Source: Anaerolinea sp.
GTDB taxonomy: Bacteria > Chloroflexota > Dehalococcoidia > Tepidiformales > Tepidiformaceae
Length of the DNA stretch: 33,992 bases
Reading direction: 5' to 3'
Assembly: GCA_013822275.1 (NCBI GenBank)
Contig: PNKC01000027.1
Location: 1-33,992 of the forward strand
The position numbers and the translations under genes are program-made. Under the pieces are notes generated by a model, which worked only from the letters and a program-made list of their open reading frames with translations, made no database searches and was not told where the DNA came from. Shown one piece after another: positions 30,222 to 33,992 of this stretch; the first letter of the stretch is position 1; every line of letters starts with the position of its first letter.

Positions 30222-30249
30222 AATCGGAAATCGTCAATCGTGAATCGGA
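30222..30249. repeat. Four 7-base repeats (AATCGNN) before sucD
   Basis: AATCG recurs at 30222, 30229, 30236 and 30243 with exact 7-base spacing (AATCGGA, AATCGTC, AATCGTG, AATCGGA). The array ends about 10 bases before the sucD start, where a ribosome binding site is expected and none is obvious. A TATTCT -10 candidate lies upstream at 30176-30181. Confidence 0.7.
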
Positions 30250-30259
30250 ACTCTTCCCC

Positions 30260-31144
30260 ATGGCTGTCCTTGTTGATCAGAACACGCGCCTCATGGTGCA
30301 GGGCATCGGCACCGAAGGCGCGAACCATATGCGCCGCTCAATTGCCTACGGCACGAACGTCGTTGCCGCCATCCACCCCAGGCGCGGCGGCGAACAGCAG
30401 GACGGCGTGGACATCTACACGACAGTGGACGAGGCCGTGCGCAAGACGGGCGCCAACGTCACGATCATCTTCGTCCCCGCGCCCTTCGCGGCCGACGCAA
30501 TCCTCGAAGCGGCAGCGGCGAAGGTCCCGCTCATCGTCTGCATCACGGAAGGCATCCCGGTGCTGGACATGGTGATGGTGAAAAAGACGCTGGCAGGCGG
30601 CCCAAGCACGCTCATCGGCCCAAACTGCCCCGGCGTCATCAGCCCTGGCACGAAAACCCGCGTGGGCATCATGCCAGGCGACGTGTTCCTGCCGGGCAAG
30701 GTTGGCGTTGTCAGCCGCTCCGGGACGCTGGTCTACGAAGTCGTCGCCCAGCTTACGGATGAAGGCATCGGCCAGAGCACCTGCATCGGCGTGGGTGGCG
30801 ACCCGATCATCGGCACCACCCAGATCGAGGCCGTCCGCCTGCTCAACGAAGACCCGGAGACGAACGCGATCGTCATGGTCGGCGAAATCGGCGGCAGCGC
30901 CGAGCAGGAAGCCGCCCGGTACATCAAGGACCATGTGAAGAAGCCCGTTGTCGCCTTTATCGCCGGGGCCACGGCGCCCGAAGGACGGCGCATGGGCCAC
31001 GCCGGCGCCATCATCAGCGGCGAAGACGGCAAGGCCGAAAACAAAAAGGCCGCCCTCCGCGCCGCCGGCGCTTACGTTAGCGACTCCCCGGCGGAGATCG
31101 GCTCGACCATGAAGCGCGCCCTCAAGGAACGCGGCCTGCTCTAA
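30260..31144 (+). CDS. sucD: Succinyl-CoA synthetase alpha subunit-like protein (SucD)
   Basis: SucD carries the CoA-binding and phospho-histidine half of the ligase that makes succinyl-CoA or ATP/GTP. The 294-residue length is normal. Conserved parts are [69 protein letters not shown] and the active His247 in [11 protein letters not shown]. The first CoA-loop motif, normally QGITGxxG, reads QGIGTEG and seems one residue shorter. No sucC beta-subunit gene is adjacent, which is unusual, so the partner must be elsewhere, or this could be a malate-CoA ligase-type alpha subunit. ATG 30260 starts at the conserved N terminus; upstream codons are repeat-derived. Confidence 0.9.
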   Translation: MAVLVDQNTRLMVQGIGTEGANHMRRSIAYGTNVVAAIHPRRGGEQQDGVDIYTTVDEAVRKTGANVTIIFVPAPFAADAILEAAAAKVPLIVCITEGIPVLDMVMVKKTLAGGPSTLIGPNCPGVISPGTKTRVGIMPGDVFLPGKVGVVSRSGTLVYEVVAQLTDEGIGQSTCIGVGGDPIIGTTQIEAVRLLNEDPETNAIVMVGEIGGSAEQEAARYIKDHVKKPVVAFIAGATAPEGRRMGHAGAIISGEDGKAENKKAALRAAGAYVSDSPAEIGSTMKRALKERGLL

Positions 31145-31214
31145 GCCCGGGCGTCTTGCTGGTTTCAGACCGATCCGGTGGCATAGAATCGGCGGCTCAA
31201 GAGGAGTGTGCCGG

Positions 31215-33656
31215 ATGCTTTCACCGTATCGAGTGCTGGACCTTACTGACCACGGGGCGCTGATCTGCGGCCAGATGCTTGGCGACCTCGGCGCCGACGT
31301 CATCGTCGTCGAGCCGCCGGGTGGCGCGGCTCTCCGCAAGGCGGGCCCCTTCGCGGACAGCGAGGAGGGGCCGGATACCAGCCTGGCCTGGTGGGGCGTC
31401 AACCGCAATAAGCGCGGCATCACCCTGGATCTCGAATCCGCCGAAGGACGCGACCGCCTCCTCGCGCTGGCGAAGACCGCCGGCATCCTCCTCGAATCGT
31501 TCACGCCCGGCTACCTTGACAGTCTCGGCCTCGGCTACGAATTCCTGCGCGCCGTGAACCCGGCAATCGTGGTGGTCTCGATCACGCCGTTCGGACAGAC
31601 GGGCCCGAAGGCTCTCTGGGCTGCCAGCGACCTCACGCTTTACGCGGCCTCTGGCCCCATGTTCATGACCGGCGACGACGACCGCCCGCCGCTCGGCGTG
31701 GCCGTCCCCCAGGCGTGGCTGCATGGCGGTGCAGAGGCGGCAGTTGGGGCGCTCCTCGGGCTCTCCAGCGCCGTCCGCGACGGCGTGGGCCAACACGTCG
31801 ATGTCTCCGTCCAGGCCGCCACCATGATGGCAACCCAGGCGACCTGCCTGAGCAGCGCCTGGGGGGACACCCCCTCGACGCGCATGGCCGGCGGGGTGAA
31901 CTTCGGCGGCATTCCCCTGAAGTTCGTGAACCCCGCGAAAGACGGCTACGTCTCCGTCACCTTCCTCTTCGGCAGCGCCATCGGGCCGTTCACCCAGCGC
32001 CTGATGCAGGTCATGTGGGAAGAGGGCTTCGTGGACGAAGCCACGCGCGACAAGGACTGGGTCGGTTACACCGGGCTGCTGATGTCAGGACAGGAACCGA
32101 TTTCCGAACTGCTGCGCTGCCTGGCGGCCATCTCCCGGTTCACAAGCAGCCACACCAAGGCCGAACTCTTCAAGATGGGCATCGAAAAAGGGCTCCTTAT
32201 TGTGCCCGTCGCAACGCTCGCGGAGGTCGCGCAGTCGGAGCAGCTTGAGTCCCGGAATTTCTTCCAGGACGTCGAACACCCGGAGCGCCGAGGCAGCGTG
32301 CGCTACCCGGGCCCGTTCGCCCGGTTCGCGGGCCGCCCAATCACCTATCGCCGGCGGCCGCCGTTGCTCGCTGAGCACAATGCCGAGATTGCCGCCGAGG
32401 TCCACGCAAGTCCAAGCCCGGCGCCCATCACCGCCCCCTCGCCTCGCGCGTTGCCGCTTGCAGGGGTGAAGGTGCTCGACCTCGCCTGGGTCATCGCGGG
32501 ACCGTGGTCAACGCGCTACTTCGCCGACTACGGAGCAGCCGTTGTCAAAGTGGAGAGCCCCACCCGCGTCGATACGCTGCGCACCATCAGCCCGTTCAAG
32601 GACCATGTCCCCGGCCCGGAACGCTCCGGCGCATTCGCGACGGTGAACGCCGGCAAGCTCGGCCTCAGCGTGAACCTGGGCACCGAAGAGGGCCGGGCGC
32701 TGGTGAAGAAGCTCGCTGCCTGGGCGGACGTCGTGATCGAAAGCTTCGCACCCGGCGCCCTGGCCCGCATGGGCCTCGGCTACGAGGAGTTGAAGAAGGT
32801 GAACCCGGGCATCGTCATGCTCAGCTCCTGCCTAAACGGCCAGACGGGGCCGCATGCGTCGCTCGCGGGGTTCGGCACCATGGGCCTCCATCTCGCCGGA
32901 TTCGGCGAACTCGCTGGCTGGCCGGACAGGCCGCCCGCCGGGCCAGCAGGCGCATACACGGACTACATCGCGCCGAAGTTCACCGCCGCCGCCATCCTCG
33001 CCGCCCTCGACCACCGCCGCCGGACCGGCGAGGGCCAGTACATCGACCTCTCGCAGGGTGAGGCTTCCGCCCACTTCCTCGCACCCGCCTTGCTCGACTA
33101 CTTCGTCAACGGCCACGTCCAGTCCCGCAACGGCAACGCCTCGGCGGACTTCGCCCCACACGGCGTCTACCCGGTGGCGGGGACCGACCGCTGGGTCGCG
33201 ATCACGGTCACCAGCGACGCGCAGTGGGGAGGACTCTGCTCCGTCCTCGGCCAACCGGGCGCTGAACTCGGCTCGGGCCTCGATTCCACGCCCGCCAGGC
33301 TGGCGAAGCGCGAAGCGCTGGACGAATGGGTAGCGGCCTGGACACGCGACCGGGACGTGGGGGAGGTCGAATTGGCCCTCCAGGCTGCCGGCGTGCCCTG
33401 CCATCGTGTCAGCGGCAGCTCCGACGTGATCGCCGATCCCCAGCTCGTCGCCCGCCAGCACTTCATCGAGGTAGCGCACCCCGAATTCGGCCCGGTTGTC
33501 GTGGAGAACTCACGCCTGAAACTGTCAGCGACCCCAGCAGTGGTTGCCCGGCCCGGCCCAACGCTCGGCCAGGACAACGACTACGTGCTCCGCGAGCTGC
33601 TGGGCATGGATGACGACGCCATCACGGCGTTGCTGGTAGCCGGCGCCCTGGACTGA
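31215..33656 (+). CDS. Two-domain CaiB/BaiF-type CoA transferase
   Basis: This 813-residue protein consists of two class III CoA-transferase domains in tandem (about 1-395 and 415-813). Each has the N-terminal Rossmann motif (MLGDLGADVIVVEPPGG and FADYGAAVVKVESP) and the INRNKRG/ESFxPG type blocks. In the active-site loop, where simple family members have an Asp in a motif like SMQDAV, the first half reads SVQAAT (Asp lost) and the second half SQGEAS (Glu). The domains therefore probably divide labour, or only the second is catalytic. Substrates are acyl-CoA esters of unknown identity. ATG 31215 follows GAGGAG; a TAGAAT -10 candidate lies at 31184-31189. Confidence 0.9.
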   Translation: MLSPYRVLDLTDHGALICGQMLGDLGADVIVVEPPGGAALRKAGPFADSEEGPDTSLAWWGVNRNKRGITLDLESAEGRDRLLALAKTAGILLESFTPGYLDSLGLGYEFLRAVNPAIVVVSITPFGQTGPKALWAASDLTLYAASGPMFMTGDDDRPPLGVAVPQAWLHGGAEAAVGALLGLSSAVRDGVGQHVDVSVQAATMMATQATCLSSAWGDTPSTRMAGGVNFGGIPLKFVNPAKDGYVSVTFLFGSAIGPFTQRLMQVMWEEGFVDEATRDKDWVGYTGLLMSGQEPISELLRCLAAISRFTSSHTKAELFKMGIEKGLLIVPVATLAEVAQSEQLESRNFFQDVEHPERRGSVRYPGPFARFAGRPITYRRRPPLLAEHNAEIAAEVHASPSPAPITAPSPRALPLAGVKVLDLAWVIAGPWSTRYFADYGAAVVKVESPTRVDTLRTISPFKDHVPGPERSGAFATVNAGKLGLSVNLGTEEGRALVKKLAAWADVVIESFAPGALARMGLGYEELKKVNPGIVMLSSCLNGQTGPHASLAGFGTMGLHLAGFGELAGWPDRPPAGPAGAYTDYIAPKFTAAAILAALDHRRRTGEGQYIDLSQGEASAHFLAPALLDYFVNGHVQSRNGNASADFAPHGVYPVAGTDRWVAITVTSDAQWGGLCSVLGQPGAELGSGLDSTPARLAKREALDEWVAAWTRDRDVGEVELALQAAGVPCHRVSGSSDVIADPQLVARQHFIEVAHPEFGPVVVENSRLKLSATPAVVARPGPTLGQDNDYVLRELLGMDDDAITALLVAGALD

Positions 33657-33719
33657 CGTGGGTGTCTTAGCGGCGCCCTATGATCCGGCGGACGCGCTAC
33701 ACTGCCTGGGGAGGCGCGT

Positions 33720-33992
33720 ATGGCAGTCAGCGAATCGACCTTCAAGCGCGTCGCGGTCGAAGATGACGGCGAGCCGTGGGAGTGGGTGTGCGGCCAACTG
33801 AGGAGGAAGCCGGCCATGACGATGGAGCACAACAGCGTCACAGCCTGGCTCGGAGTCCTCATTCAGAACCAGCTGCCCCGGCGTCAGTTTCAGATTCGCG
33901 TCAACGCGGGGCACATCAAAGCAGCAAGTTCGTACTTGATTCCAGACGTCGCGGTGGTGCCCACGGAGCTTGCTCAGACGTTCTCGGGCCGG
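33720..33992 (+). CDS. Uma2 family (DUF820) protein, N-terminal part
   Basis: The gene starts at ATG 33720 behind GGAGG and is open to the window edge (91 codons). The translation includes the entry WEWVCGQLRRKPAMTMEHNS, a helix TAWLGVLIQNQL, and the block LIPDVAVVPTEL. PDVAVV is the hallmark of Uma2/DUF820 proteins, which have a restriction-endonuclease-like fold. Their biological role is unclear; many are multicopy and often lie near mobile or TA genes. The catalytic residues beyond PD are outside the window. TATGAT (33679-33684) and TACACT (33698-33703) are -10 candidates. Confidence 0.8.
   Translation, partial: MAVSESTFKRVAVEDDGEPWEWVCGQLRRKPAMTMEHNSVTAWLGVLIQNQLPRRQFQIRVNAGHIKAASSYLIPDVAVVPTELAQTFSGR

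Noticed and set aside
1..33992. CRISPR array, rRNA or tRNA genes
   Set aside because: No regularly spaced identical repeats of suitable size and no tRNA- or rRNA-like sequence were found; the only periodic repeats are two heptamer arrays.

Overview
The window is a GC-rich, gene-dense bacterial chromosome segment with very short intergenic gaps and many 4-base start/stop overlaps. Protein style and gene content (an energy-coupling-factor vitamin transporter, secreted proteins tethered by a C-terminal helix, CaiB-type CoA transferases, roadblock and PATAN signalling proteins, GTG and TTG starts) suggest a Chloroflexota member, perhaps Dehalococcoidia. That placement is inference; no rRNA or tRNA gene is present.

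Left part (1-9298, + strand): the tail of a DUF4411 PIN-like protein, then a tightly overlapping run of a SirB1-type transglutaminase-like protein, a Crp/Fnr regulator, a glycerophosphodiesterase-like protein and HemW. A CRP-like palindrome sits at the head of this run. A second transcription unit carries a large FtsX/MacB-type permease and two ATPases, one with an AbrB-like tail.

Middle part (9295-16571, - strand): a threonine dehydratase; a HicAB toxin-antitoxin pair whose hicA needs a -1 shift in an A6 run; purH behind a ZTP riboswitch; a PIN toxin/antitoxin pair; a small acidic protein; and a type II P-type cation ATPase.

Centre right (16704-22456, + strand): a cobalamin riboswitch with its own promoter and terminator controls five genes: a secreted alpha/alpha-toroid protein, EcfT, a fused EcfA1-EcfA2 ATPase, a secreted DUF4430 (transcobalamin C-terminal-like) protein and an ECF S component. 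The two secreted proteins correspond to the two halves of animal intrinsic factor and transcobalamin. The locus therefore looks like a split, surface-tethered vitamin B12 capture system coupled to an ECF importer. This is the most interesting system in the window.

Right part (22466-33992): an alpha-methylacyl-CoA racemase-like protein (-); CYTH-CHAD plus MOSC (+); a five-gene signalling cassette of HAMP membrane receptor, roadblock, PATAN, roadblock and PATAN-winged helix with no visible kinase, GTPase or chemoreceptor output domain; a SucD-like succinyl-CoA synthetase alpha subunit; a two-domain CaiB-type CoA transferase; and the start of a Uma2-family protein cut by the window edge.
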